From: Paenibacillus sp. GSMTC-2017
Lineage (GTDB): Bacteria > Bacillota > Bacilli > Paenibacillales > Paenibacillaceae
Direction: 5' to 3'
DNA length: 64,000 nt
NCBI RefSeq assembly: GCF_016019935.1
Contig: NZ_JAECMT010000005.1
Location: forward strand, 6-64,005
Shown: positions 35,217 to 44,323 of the stretch, in pieces
Layout of the letters: every line of letters starts with the position of its first letter
Numbering within the stretch: position 1 is the first letter of the stretch
The notes under the pieces: generated by a model
What the model saw: the letters and a program-made list of their open reading frames with translations, nothing else
Told to the model about the DNA's origin: nothing
The model's database searches: none
Position numbers and translations under genes: made by a program

Positions 35217-36462
35217 AGTAAACAATAGGGCTATACCTTCTTCTGATTTTCAATCAATGATGGATAGTTATGCGCAATTAGTAGCTTTTCAAACAACGGT
35301 TCATCGTTGCTACGCTATTTGCTCTTCTGATGCTGTTTTAGTCATATCACTCGTTCATTTTATTAGACAACGCGGAGATTCAGTGCTTCTCCTCTTCGGA
35401 GAAACACCAATCGATACAGCCAAAAGGTTGGCTGAAAAGGCTGGCTGCGTTGGACTATTTTATGGAGTAATAGAACAATATGTCCCGTTGGATGAGGTGG
35501 AAACCAAAGATGTAAGGCTACCTTCTCTGTATCAATTCAGCTCTGGTACGACTGGTGAGCCTAAACTAATCGGCAGATCTTGGGATGAACTAGCTCGGGA
35601 GACGAAACATTACAATGAACTGCTTAGTCGCTATAGTCTCGGGGAAGCTACTCCAATCATTTTGGCGTCGATTACTCATTCTTATGGGTTAATTACAGGG
35701 GTATTTTCGGCTATGGAGAGAGGAATTCGTCCTGTTATTATATCTGGTCAAAATCCGAAGTCTATTTTGCAAAGTATTATTAGAATTCCAAACCATATTA
35801 TTTATGCGGTCCCGTCTTTGCTTGCGGGGTTAGCTCCACTATTCGAATATTCAGCGATCCAACTGAACGCTGTTATTAGCTCGGGTGCTCCGATGTCGTC
35901 CGGCTTATTTGAGGAATATCGTGCAAAAACAAAAAGAATGATTCAACAATATGGCTGTACAGAAGCTGGATGTGTAAGTCTAGCGGTCGATATGGAGAGT
36001 TATGATGATTTGGGTGAGACGTTAGGTCATATTAGTGTTCTTGCTGATTCCGACCCTGCAGAACTCCGAATCCAGATCATTGGGGGAGTACAACTTGCAA
36101 CTGGTGATTTAGGCCATAGAGCAGTAAGTGGTAGATTGCGCTTCCTTGGACGAATCGACGATTTGATAAACGTAGCAGGTCTGAAAGTAATGCCGCTTGA
36201 GGTAGAAGAAGTTATTTGCAAATTGGCAGGTGTATCTGAGGCGGTTGTTTATCGCGGGAGTCATCCTCTAGCTGGGGATATCGTAAGAGCGCAAGTCCGA
36301 GCAGATGCAAATGCGAGTATTACCGCTGAACAAGTTCGTGAATGGTGTATGAGAGAGCTTCCAACATATAAAGTACCTACGGATGTACAAATTGTAACGA
36401 GTATTCAAAAGATGCCATCCGGTAAGATCAGTAGAAAGCTGCTTGAACAGGGAGAAGTGTAA
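35209..36462 (+). CDS. asbC: 3,4-dihydroxybenzoate-AMP ligase AsbC-like
   Basis: The 417-residue adenylate-forming enzyme has the ATP-phosphate loop QFSSGTTGEPKLI, YGCTEAGCVS (A5 motif), hinge GRIDDLINVAGLKV (A8) and the catalytic Lys in KMPSGKISRK (A10). It is shorter than typical NRPS adenylation domains, as AsbC is. It activates 3,4-dihydroxybenzoate and loads it on the carrier protein encoded next. ATG 35209 lies in the end of asbB behind AAGGAGAG. Confidence 0.88.
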   Translation: MFKVNNRAIPSSDFQSMMDSYAQLVAFQTTVHRCYAICSSDAVLVISLVHFIRQRGDSVLLLFGETPIDTAKRLAEKAGCVGLFYGVIEQYVPLDEVETKDVRLPSLYQFSSGTTGEPKLIGRSWDELARETKHYNELLSRYSLGEATPIILASITHSYGLITGVFSAMERGIRPVIISGQNPKSILQSIIRIPNHIIYAVPSLLAGLAPLFEYSAIQLNAVISSGAPMSSGLFEEYRAKTKRMIQQYGCTEAGCVSLAVDMESYDDLGETLGHISVLADSDPAELRIQIIGGVQLATGDLGHRAVSGRLRFLGRIDDLINVAGLKVMPLEVEEVICKLAGVSEAVVYRGSHPLAGDIVRAQVRADANASITAEQVREWCMRELPTYKVPTDVQIVTSIQKMPSGKISRKLLEQGEV

Positions 36463-36464
36463 AG

Positions 36465-36791
36465 ATGAGTTGGAGCGAAAATGCTGAACAGAATAGGTAT
36501 CGAGATGAACTTACGAGCAAGTTGTTCGCTTTGATGAAAGGGAAATTTAAGCTTAAACTTGATCGTTTAAATGATGAAATGAGATTGAATGAGGACTTAT
36601 GTATTGACTCCATCATGATTGTTCAACTCATCGTATTTATCGAGGTGGAGCTTGGACTTCAAGTTCCTGATGACCAAATTGATCCGCGAACGTTTGCAAC
36701 GGTTGGCTCATTGCTTGATTTTATGGAGCAGCTCAATAGGCTTCCAGCAGTTTACGAAATTGCAGGCGATCAGAGCGCAGAAGGTCGGTGA
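36465..36791 (+). CDS. asbD: Aryl carrier protein AsbD-like
   Basis: The 108-residue acyl-carrier-type protein has Ser49 in DLCIDSIMIVQLIVF, where the phosphopantetheine arm attaches. The surrounding helices are acidic, as expected. It carries the dihydroxybenzoyl group from AsbC to AsbE. It starts 2 nt after the asbC stop. A 17-residue tail after FMEQLNRLP is longer than in most carriers. Confidence 0.87.
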   Translation: MSWSENAEQNRYRDELTSKLFALMKGKFKLKLDRLNDEMRLNEDLCIDSIMIVQLIVFIEVELGLQVPDDQIDPRTFATVGSLLDFMEQLNRLPAVYEIAGDQSAEGR

Positions 36792-36797
36792 CGAGGA

Positions 36798-37817
36798 ATG
36801 GCTATGAAAGAGGAAGTTAGCATTAAGGTACATTGTATCGTCAGTTGCTTATGTGAAATTGTGAGAGAAAGAAGCACAATCGACTATCGCCCCTTTTATT
36901 TTGGCCTATGGGATGCGCCGTTCGATGTGACGGATCGGGGAGAGGTTACTTATTATCAACATGATCTAAACCATAGCCATTATTTCGAGTGGTTTCAGAT
37001 GTTGTTTGGCCCTAAAGTTCATGAATGGTACGATCAGCGGCTATCAGGTCAAGATAATTTGGATACGCTACTTGAGTTATTGAAACATTGCCCGTCGGAT
37101 CGGTATGTGATTGCGCAAATTGATATGTCGTATATGCCGGAGCGAGAAAACAAGTTTCATCAGAAGCCATTTCCACATTTTTTGATGCTGGCTGAAACAG
37201 ATAATGAAGATGAGTGGAATATGATAGATCCCGATTTTAGATGGCGTGGTATTGTTTCTAAGAGTGACACCATCAATGCTTTTCTAAACAATACGTTTGG
37301 TGGCGGTTTTTATGCGGATGCACAGTTTTTAGAAGAACCAACACCTGAGATGGTCAGAAACTACTATAAGCACGTGTTTACATGGAAAAATGGACTAACT
37401 GAAAAACTTGCGAGTCTGCTCACAGAGATGGTGCATGGGGACAACGGATTAGATATAAGTATGATTGCAGGATCGGTGAAGCAATTGCCTGTGCTTGCTA
37501 TTCGTAAATATAGCTATGAGCATGCACTCATGTACTTTATAGAAGAGTCAGGAGAAAGTGATGAGACGTTCGAAGCCTATACAGATTTAGTGGAGGAGCT
37601 CGTTAAAGGATTCCATAATGTACAGTATCAAGGCATGAAGATGGCTATGACAGGAAACAAGGCGATGCTTTCTTCGATACTCCCAAAACTTGCTGATATG
37701 GGACGAATAGAGACGGAGATCAAAAAAGAGCTGCATCGACTGTATGAAATATGGGAGGTGCAGAAGTTCGGTCAGTCTGCTCTATCTCACGAATTAAGCA
37801 AGGAGGCAGTCCGATGA
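36798..37817 (+). CDS. asbE: Petrobactin condensation protein AsbE-like (DUF6005)
   Basis: The protein has about 339 residues. It has the text of the AsbE family: FYFGLWDAPFDVTDRG near the start, DRYVIAQIDMSYMPEREN, MIDPDFRWRG and GGGFYADAQF. In B. anthracis, AsbE transfers dihydroxybenzoate from the carrier protein to spermidine. ATG 36804 has better spacing from GAGGA than ATG 36798. The gene ends in ATGA with asbF. Assignment depends on both similarity and operon position. Confidence 0.85.
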   Translation: MAMKEEVSIKVHCIVSCLCEIVRERSTIDYRPFYFGLWDAPFDVTDRGEVTYYQHDLNHSHYFEWFQMLFGPKVHEWYDQRLSGQDNLDTLLELLKHCPSDRYVIAQIDMSYMPERENKFHQKPFPHFLMLAETDNEDEWNMIDPDFRWRGIVSKSDTINAFLNNTFGGGFYADAQFLEEPTPEMVRNYYKHVFTWKNGLTEKLASLLTEMVHGDNGLDISMIAGSVKQLPVLAIRKYSYEHALMYFIEESGESDETFEAYTDLVEELVKGFHNVQYQGMKMAMTGNKAMLSSILPKLADMGRIETEIKKELHRLYEIWEVQKFGQSALSHELSKEAVR

Positions 37818-38656
37818 ACTATTCATTATGTACGATATCATTCCGCCATCAATTAATATCTTTGCTAGAACTTGTTAGGTTTATGAAGGCGAAGCGATTC
37901 GACGGTATAGAGATGTGGGGCATACATGCAGAAAACATGTATGAATACGATAGAGCTAGTACGGAAGAACAAATAAGAAGTATGAGAGAAGACGGCATGG
38001 TTGTCTCCATGCTTAGTGATTACTTAAGTATCGATTCAGAGGAAACGTTCGCTAGTACGGAGCGAAAGTGCGACAAACTTGTTTCTTTAGCTCAGTGGCT
38101 TGGCACGAGACGTATTCGAACATTTGCGGGTAATAAAGCTAGTCAAGTCGTATCTCCTCAATTGCGGATGGAGTATACGGATCGTCTTCGAAAACTATGT
38201 GAAAGATGTGCGAGTCATGGAATCCAATTAGTTGTCGAGACACATCCAAACACATTAGCCGACAATTTGGAGTCGACACTTACGTTGTTATCGGATATTG
38301 GGCAGGACAAATTGCGATTGAATTTTGATGTGCTTCATGTGTGGGAGTTCGGAGGCGATCTACTTCAGAACCTTCATATTTTAGAACCCTGGATTGAACA
38401 TTTCCATTTCAAAAATATTGCCTCACCAAGCCAAGTTACTTTGTTTGATCCTAGCAACATTTATGCTGCAGCAGGTAACCGAGAAGGTATGGTTCCGCTT
38501 CATAAAGGATTTATAGATTACGAGAAGCTACTGGAACAAATGATGCATATGGACTGCTTTGCTTCTATTGAATGGTTCGGACCAACACCGCTTCATATGC
38601 TCAGTGAAGAAATTGAATGGCTTCATAAGCAACGTTATAGTATTGTGCAGGGATAG
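37814..38656 (+). CDS. asbF: 3-dehydroshikimate dehydratase AsbF-like
   Basis: The 280-residue TIM-barrel enzyme equals AsbF in length. Metal and substrate residues are visible in GIEMWGIHA, LVVETHPNTLADN, LNFDVLHVWEFG, HFHFKNI and SIEWFG. It converts 3-dehydroshikimate to 3,4-dihydroxybenzoate, the unusual catecholate of petrobactin. ATG 37814 overlaps the asbE stop behind AAGGAGGCAG; the in-frame start at 37751 lies inside asbE. A terminator follows at 38787. Confidence 0.9.
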   Translation: MNYSLCTISFRHQLISLLELVRFMKAKRFDGIEMWGIHAENMYEYDRASTEEQIRSMREDGMVVSMLSDYLSIDSEETFASTERKCDKLVSLAQWLGTRRIRTFAGNKASQVVSPQLRMEYTDRLRKLCERCASHGIQLVVETHPNTLADNLESTLTLLSDIGQDKLRLNFDVLHVWEFGGDLLQNLHILEPWIEHFHFKNIASPSQVTLFDPSNIYAAAGNREGMVPLHKGFIDYEKLLEQMMHMDCFASIEWFGPTPLHMLSEEIEWLHKQRYSIVQG

Positions 38657-38786
38657 ACTTGAAAGTGATGGACATAGATTGATTGAATTAGAATGATAAA
38701 GATATGAAAGATTGATTTAATGATGATAAAATGAAAGATTGATACATGAAAGTGAATGTGAAAGTTACTGTAAAATATCGACATGC

Positions 38787-38814
38787 AGACCCGCCTATGA
38801 GGCGGGTCTCTTTG
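38787..38814 (+). terminator. Terminator of the asb operon
   Basis: AGACCCGCC and GGCGGGTCT form a perfect 9-bp stem with a 5-nt loop, followed by CTTTG. It is stable, though the T-run is short. Confidence 0.75.
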
Positions 38815-38936
38815 TGCTTATTGTGCCCTTATTCGCCATTTTTCTACTGTATGAACTAACTATAAGAAAAGCTCAACGTTTCCTTCAATTATTTTTATAG
38901 ACAGAAAATGACTATTTTATTGACCGTGAAAGGGGG

Positions 38937-38972
38937 ACTATGGTAGTTTTAGAGCAGTATAAAAACCATAGT
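38937..38972 (+). promoter_or_regulatory. Inverted repeat in the cysJI control region
   Basis: ACTATGG (38937-38943) and CCATAGT (38966-38972) form inverted arms 22 bp apart, ~50 bp before the cysJ start. TTGACC at 38920 lies upstream. It may be the operator of a sulfur regulator such as a CysL-type LysR protein or CymR; I cannot assign which. Confidence 0.4.
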
Positions 38973-39021
38973 AATACACTTGGAATTATAATGAGCGAGA
39001 TTTGATGCGAGGTGGATGTTG

Positions 39022-40884
39022 TTGCAACTTAAAGTGACGAACAGTCCGTTTACAGAAGAGCAGGCTGAGCTGCTTAATAAGCTCTTGCCAACGTTGACGG
39101 AAGCACAAATTCATTGGCTAGGCGGTTATTTAACATTTTATCGTTCGGGGGCTGAACCTGTAGCTGTTGCGCAAGTAGGTGCGCCTAATGTGATTGCAGA
39201 AGTATCTCCAGTTGTCGTTAGCGAGCCAGCGGTGCCGCGTGAAGCAACGATTTTGTTCGGATCACAGACGGGCAATTCTCAAAGATTATCAGGTCGTTTA
39301 GCTGAAAAGTTGAAAGAGCAAGGTTTTGAGGTTACGCTTTCTGCGATGAACGCATATAAAACAAATGGGCTGAAGAAAACGGCTCATTTATTTATCGTTG
39401 CGAGTACGCACGGTGAAGGTGACCCGCCAGATAATGCGATTCCTTTCTATGAGTTCCTTTATAGTAAACGGGCTCCGAAGCTTGATGGTCTGAAGTATTC
39501 CGTGCTTGCGCTCGGTGATACGTCTTATGAATTTTTCTGTAAGACAGGCAGAGACTTTGATGATCGGCTTGCAGAGCTTGGCGCAGAGCGTTTAGTTGAT
39601 CGAGTAGAATGCGATCTGGATTTCGAAGGTCCAGCAACAGAATGGTTCGGGGCAGTAATTGGAGCTCTACAAGCTGCAACTTCACCAGGAACTACTGGAG
39701 CAGCGGCTTCTGCCGTGACATCAGTAACATCCACTAGCGTATCAGATGGAGATTCCCAATATACAAGATTGAACCCGTTTCGATCAGAAGTTTTGACTAC
39801 AATTAACTTGAACGGCAGAGGTGCAGATCGCGAAACACGTCATTTGGAGCTTTCACTTGAAGGTTCAGGTTTAAGCTACGAGCCAGGCGATTGTGTTGGC
39901 ATCTATCCAGAAAATGATCCTGCATTAGTTGATGCAATCATTGCAGAATTGAACTTTTCGGCGAATGAAGTCGTAGTGCAAGGCAAAGATGGCGATGAAG
40001 GAGAACTTCGTTCCGCTTTGCTTCGTCACTTTGAGATTACTGTATTATCACGTCCGCTACTTGAAAAAGCGTTGCCTTTTTCGGAGAACGGGAAGTTAGC
40101 TGAGCTACTTTCACCAGAGAAAAAGGATGAAGTAAGAGCTTATACAAATGGAAGAGATCTGCTGGATCTATTACAGGATTTTGCACCATGGAAACTAAGC
40201 GCAGTGCAATTGATCTCTATTTTACGCAAGTTGCCGCCACGCTTATATTCTATTGCGAGCAGTAATAGGGCAAATCCGGATGAGGTACATCTGACGATTC
40301 GTAAAGTTCAGTATGAGGCGCATGGCCGTAAACGGAATGGTGTATGTTCGGTACAGACATCCGAGCGACTGAGCGAAGGCGATACACTACCAATTTTCAT
40401 CCAGCAAAATCCGAACTTCAAGCTGCCGGCTGATCCGCAAACACCTATCATTATGGTTGGACCTGGAACAGGTGTTGCTCCTTTCCGTGCTTTTATGGAA
40501 GAGCGAGAAGAGCTCGGCTCAGAAGGGAAGACATGGCTGTTCTACGGAGATCGGAATTTCGTGACGGACTTCCTCTATCAGACTGACTGGCAGCGTATGT
40601 TGAAGGATGGCGTATTAACGAAGCTTGACGTAGCGTTCTCTCGTGATTCGAAGAAGAAGGTATACGTTCAGGATCGGATGCGTGAAAAAGCGTCTGAGCT
40701 TTATAAATGGTTGCAAGAAGGCGCACACGTGTATGTGTGCGGTGATGAGAAGCATATGGCGCATGATGTTCATGCTGCATTGCTTACGATTATCGAGCAG
40801 CAAGGTGGATTGGATGCTGAAGGAGCAAAAGCATACCTTGCAGATCTGCAAACGCAGCAACGTTATCAACGTGACGTTTACTAA
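39022..40884 (+). CDS. cysJ: Sulfite reductase (NADPH) flavoprotein alpha subunit
   Basis: The ~620-residue flavoprotein has a short N-terminal region, a flavodoxin domain from about residue 77 (ILFGSQTGNSQRLSGRLAEK), a Thr/Ser/Ala linker near 240, and an FAD domain with RLYSIASS. The NADPH domain has GPGTGVAPFRAFMEER, and the usual C-terminus is RYQRDVY. It passes electrons from NADPH through FAD and FMN to CysI. TTG 39022 has correct spacing from GAGGTGG, while ATG 39016 directly abuts it. Both subunit genes lie together, 50 nt apart. Confidence 0.95.
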   Translation: MQLKVTNSPFTEEQAELLNKLLPTLTEAQIHWLGGYLTFYRSGAEPVAVAQVGAPNVIAEVSPVVVSEPAVPREATILFGSQTGNSQRLSGRLAEKLKEQGFEVTLSAMNAYKTNGLKKTAHLFIVASTHGEGDPPDNAIPFYEFLYSKRAPKLDGLKYSVLALGDTSYEFFCKTGRDFDDRLAELGAERLVDRVECDLDFEGPATEWFGAVIGALQAATSPGTTGAAASAVTSVTSTSVSDGDSQYTRLNPFRSEVLTTINLNGRGADRETRHLELSLEGSGLSYEPGDCVGIYPENDPALVDAIIAELNFSANEVVVQGKDGDEGELRSALLRHFEITVLSRPLLEKALPFSENGKLAELLSPEKKDEVRAYTNGRDLLDLLQDFAPWKLSAVQLISILRKLPPRLYSIASSNRANPDEVHLTIRKVQYEAHGRKRNGVCSVQTSERLSEGDTLPIFIQQNPNFKLPADPQTPIIMVGPGTGVAPFRAFMEEREELGSEGKTWLFYGDRNFVTDFLYQTDWQRMLKDGVLTKLDVAFSRDSKKKVYVQDRMREKASELYKWLQEGAHVYVCGDEKHMAHDVHAALLTIIEQQGGLDAEGAKAYLADLQTQQRYQRDVY

Positions 40885-40934
40885 TAGAAGGATCGTATGT
40901 ACGAGGTTAACGCATTGGAAGGGAGCTTGCAGCA

Positions 40935-42746
40935 ATGACTAATAATCGTAAAGTAGAGCCAATTGGCGGACCGCCGAGTGACGTGGAGCAGTTGAAGATT
41001 GAAAGTAATTACCTTCGCGGGTCGCTCGTGGAATCACTGGAGAATCGGATTACAGGCGGTCTTTCTGAGCTTGATAATCGATTGTTGAAATTTCACGGCA
41101 GCTACATGCAGGATGATCGCGACGTTCGTAATGAGCGTCAGAAGCAGAAGCTTGAGCCAGCTTTTCAATTCATGCTTCGTGTCGTAACACCAGGTGGTGT
41201 AACTACACCAAAGCAATGGCTTGTAATGGATGAGCTTGCACATAAGTACGGTAGTGGAACGCTTCGTTTTACGACGAGACAGGCGTTTCAACTGCATGGT
41301 GTTCTAAAGTTTAACTTGAAGGAAACGATCAAAGATATTAACGATTCATTGCTGACAACGCTTGCTGCATGTGGTGACGTTAACCGTAACGTAATGTGTC
41401 ATCCGAACCCGGAGCAATCCGACGTGCATACCGAAATATTCAAATGGTCGCAAGAGATTACAAGACATCTTGCACCACGTACGCCTGCTTATCATGAAAT
41501 TTGGCTGGATGGCGAGAAGGTTGTAGATAGCCTCGAACTTGCAAAAGCTGAAGTTAGTGCGGCAACAGCTGAAGCTAGCACTGTGGTTAAGGTTAGTTCG
41601 GAAGAAGCTAAGGCAGTAACAGCTGGTGTTGATCCTGTTGAGCCTATTTACGGACCTGTTTACTTGCCGCGTAAGTTCAAGATTGGTATTGCAGTACCTC
41701 CGTCCAATGACGTTGATGTGTATTCACAAGATCTTGGCTACATTGCTATTGTTGAAAAAGGTAAGCTGATTGGGTTTAATGTTACTGTTGGCGGCGGTAT
41801 GGGCATGACGCATGGCGACACGAATACGTACCCGCAGCTTGGCAGAGTCATTGGCTTTATTACGCCAGAGCAAGTTGTTGATATAGCAGAGAAAACAGTG
41901 ACGATTCAACGGGATTATGGCAATCGTTCTGTTCGTAAATATGCGAGATTCAAATATACGATCGACCGTCATGGTTTAGAGTGGTTTGTAGATGAGTTGC
42001 AACTACGTTTAGGTTGGAAGCTTGAGCCTGCACGTCCATTCCAATTCGATAGCAATGGTGATCGTTATGGTTGGAAAAAGGACAAAAATGGCCGTTGGAA
42101 CGTAACGCTTTATATTCAGAGCGGTCGTATTATCGATCAAGAAGGCAATCAACTCATGACGGGTCTTAGAGAGATTGCTAAGATTCTGACAGGTGATTTC
42201 CGTCTAACAGCCAATCAGAACTTGATGATTGCTGGCATTACTAGTGCGAAGAAGCCGAAGATTGAAACACTGCTTAAGCAATATGGTATTTCTGTAGGTG
42301 AAGAACATTCTGCAATTCGCCGTAGCTCGTTGTCCTGTGTTGCTTTGCCGACATGTGGACTTGCGATGGCTGAAGCGGAACGTTATATGCCTACATTGAT
42401 CGATAAGCTAGAGCCTATTATGGAAGAAGTGGGCTTACGCGACGAAGAAATCAATATTCGTATGACGGGTTGCCCGAATGGTTGCGCGCGTCCTGCGCTT
42501 GGTGAAATTTCATTTATCGGTAAATCGCCGGGCAAATACAATATGTATATGGGTGCTGGCTTCTCAGGCGACCGCCTAAGCAAGCTGTTCCGTGAAAATG
42601 TCGATGAGGCAGAAATATTGGATACGCTGAAGCCAATCATTCATCGTTACGCAGAAGAGCGTGAGCAGAACGAACACTTTGGCGATTTCGTTATCCGTAC
42701 TGGCTATGTGAAAGCTGTAGCATCGGGCTTAGACTTCCATAACTAA
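40935..42746 (+). CDS. cysI: Sulfite reductase hemoprotein beta subunit, with internal insertion
   Basis: The 603-residue subunit reduces sulfite to sulfide at a coupled sirohaem-[4Fe-4S] centre. The cluster cysteines are in [18 protein letters not shown] and [14 protein letters not shown]. Family members are usually about 570 residues. Here an extra ~32 residues at about 198-232 (for example [16 protein letters not shown]) form an Ala/Val/Glu-rich insert of low complexity between conserved IWLDGEKV and [17 protein letters not shown] 40935 follows GAAGGGAGC. A strong terminator follows. Confidence 0.95.
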   Translation: MTNNRKVEPIGGPPSDVEQLKIESNYLRGSLVESLENRITGGLSELDNRLLKFHGSYMQDDRDVRNERQKQKLEPAFQFMLRVVTPGGVTTPKQWLVMDELAHKYGSGTLRFTTRQAFQLHGVLKFNLKETIKDINDSLLTTLAACGDVNRNVMCHPNPEQSDVHTEIFKWSQEITRHLAPRTPAYHEIWLDGEKVVDSLELAKAEVSAATAEASTVVKVSSEEAKAVTAGVDPVEPIYGPVYLPRKFKIGIAVPPSNDVDVYSQDLGYIAIVEKGKLIGFNVTVGGGMGMTHGDTNTYPQLGRVIGFITPEQVVDIAEKTVTIQRDYGNRSVRKYARFKYTIDRHGLEWFVDELQLRLGWKLEPARPFQFDSNGDRYGWKKDKNGRWNVTLYIQSGRIIDQEGNQLMTGLREIAKILTGDFRLTANQNLMIAGITSAKKPKIETLLKQYGISVGEEHSAIRRSSLSCVALPTCGLAMAEAERYMPTLIDKLEPIMEEVGLRDEEINIRMTGCPNGCARPALGEISFIGKSPGKYNMYMGAGFSGDRLSKLFRENVDEAEILDTLKPIIHRYAEEREQNEHFGDFVIRTGYVKAVASGLDFHN

Positions 42747-42763
42747 CTACAACAATTAAAAAA

Positions 42764-42802
42764 GCGTAGGGCAGATCATAATCTGCCCTACGCTTTTTTT
42801 TG
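42764..42802 (+). terminator. Terminator of cysJI
   Basis: GCGTAGGGCAGAT and ATCTGCCCTACGC form a perfect 13-bp stem with a 4-nt loop, then a long T-run. Confidence 0.92.
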
Positions 42803-42916
42803 TCGCACTGTCCGTAAGGTAACTAAATAAATAGCTATAATTAAATTTTGTGTACAAGTAACTAGATACGTATTTTAGCTCGCAGAAAGCTAGCTAAGAA
42901 ACTCCACAAATAGTAA

Positions 42917-43099
42917 TACCTGCGGATATCCATCTTTTTCAGTCACTTCTCGCCGAATCAGAGCAAATACCTGCAATTTTCCATGCTTTTTCTCGAGGAA
43001 TAGGGTCAAGTTCGATTTTTCGTTACAAAGGATGGATATCTGTAGGCTTTAAGCCCAATCCATCCTGTTGTAAAGAAATTGCTGGATATTTGTAGGCTT
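42917..43099. repeat. Intergenic repeat with inverted and direct copies
   Basis: The segment at 42917-42934 (TACCTGCGGATATCCATC) is an imperfect inverted copy of 43031-43048 (GATGGATATCTGTAGGCT), and 43082-43099 is a further direct copy. No coding frame fits the ~450-bp gap between cysI and the GGDEF gene. It is probably a dispersed non-coding repeat. Confidence 0.5.
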
Positions 43100-43216
43100 T
43101 CACTATGATAGTCGGGTGGAGATGTTAAATAATTGACGTGTGCTTAGCACTTTATGAGTTAGAGCTAATTTAGTTTTAGAAGTTTCTTGTGCGATTTAGT
43201 TTTTGGTTGGAGCTAC

Positions 43217-43858
43217 CTATTCCTCAATCCGATCATGTTTGTGCAGCAAATCACTTAATGCTTCGCGTAATAGAATAGACTCCTTTTTTTTGCGTTTTTC
43301 AGCTAATGTTTTTAGTCTGCGAACCATTGAAGAGGGATAGTAGCAAGACTTCATAATCATCTCCTCATTAGGAGGTAACGAGATTTGGTTCCGGCCATTT
43401 TCTTTGGCATTCACGAGCGCTGCGTCTGCACTTCTACGAAGGGCAGCAGCATCTTTTGCATCACGTGGATATTGTGCAACACCTATCGTTGCAGTAATTT
43501 CTTGTGATAACATGTCCTGTGCACGGAAGAGATGCTGAGATTCGTAGATGTGAAGTCTTAGTTGCTCCATTTGAAGAAATGCTTGTTCTAAGCTGATTCC
43601 AGGGAGAGAGATTGCGAACTCATCTCCAGAGATGCGATAGGCTTGTCCAGGGAACTTTTCTTGCAATATTTGCGCGATATTAACTAGAGCACGATCACCA
43701 GCCTCGACACCATAGGTATCGTTAAGCTCCATAAAATGATCGATATCAAGAAGAGCAAGCGCTACAGCTTCATCCTCAGCAATATAGCCCTTTATAGTAG
43801 TTTCTAGTTGCTCACGAGTCGGCAAGTTAGTCAAGTTGTCGGTTGTTATCTTCTTCAC
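43217..43858 (-). CDS. GGDEF diguanylate-cyclase domain fused to a C-terminal ribbon-helix-helix domain
   Basis: In this 213-residue protein, residues 8-160 form a GGDEF domain with LLDIDHFMELNDTYGVEAGD and active-site SGDEF at 77-81, followed by ADAALVNAKENGRN. The first Gly is replaced by Ser, which is tolerated in active enzymes. There is no RxxD inhibitory site before it, no sensor domain and no membrane segment. Residues 168-210 (KSCYYPSSMVRRLKTLAEKR, then ESILLREALSDLLHKH) have the beta-helix-helix pattern of CopG/Arc DNA-binding proteins. The fusion suggests a DNA-associated or self-regulating cyclic-di-GMP enzyme. It is monocistronic. Confidence 0.82.
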   Translation of the reverse strand: MKKITTDNLTNLPTREQLETTIKGYIAEDEAVALALLDIDHFMELNDTYGVEAGDRALVNIAQILQEKFPGQAYRISGDEFAISLPGISLEQAFLQMEQLRLHIYESQHLFRAQDMLSQEITATIGVAQYPRDAKDAAALRRSADAALVNAKENGRNQISLPPNEEMIMKSCYYPSSMVRRLKTLAEKRKKKESILLREALSDLLHKHDRIEE

Positions 43859-44086
43859 AATGACATCACCTCAACGTATATAATAAGTTATATATAACTA
43901 TTAACAACATAATAAAATTAGAAACATTTGTCAATTAAACTTATATGAGTAAAAACATATATAATGATTGATTTGTGTAGTTAGGCGAATGGAGGTTATG
44001 AGCGAATAGAGTGCGAAATTGAGCAACCGAGCAAACAAACAAACAAACAAAACTATAAATTAACACTTACATGCTCAAACTAAGGA

Positions 44087-44208
44087 AACTAACCCGAAAA
44101 AAACCTGCCGAAGTGAGCGTCCAAACAGCAGTAGCCCGAAAAAGCCGGGTTAGCGTCCCGCACGCGCCTGAGTAAAGCGCTCCAACCCGAAAAAGTCGGG
44201 TTACATTG
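44087..44208. repeat. Degenerate tandem repeats with CCCGAAAAA hairpins
   Basis: CCCGAAAAA occurs at 44092, 44135 and 44186. The last two are followed by GCCGGGTTA or GTCGGGTTA, so that each can form a small CCCG/CGGG hairpin. GAGCGTCCAA/GCGCTCCAA segments lie between them. A short (CAAA)n run precedes at about 44030-44050. The gap holds no coding frame. Confidence 0.45.
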
Positions 44209-44323
44209 ACACGTTTTCAAAATTGTGCGATTTTTATCCAATTTGATATAGTGAAAGTACAAGCCATATGATACAGTTTGTGTAGTGTAAACGCTTATCA
44301 AAAACTCGAGGTGAAGAAACGAA

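Noticed and set aside
40493..40942. Several overlapping frames on both strands at the end of cysJ
   Set aside because: All are shadows of the cysJ flavoprotein frame, which is supported by complete NADPH-domain motifs.
44020..44055. (CAAA)n run considered as a possible CRISPR or phase-variable repeat
   Set aside because: Only about five units and no coding or promoter context; no CRISPR array with regular spacers is present anywhere in the window.
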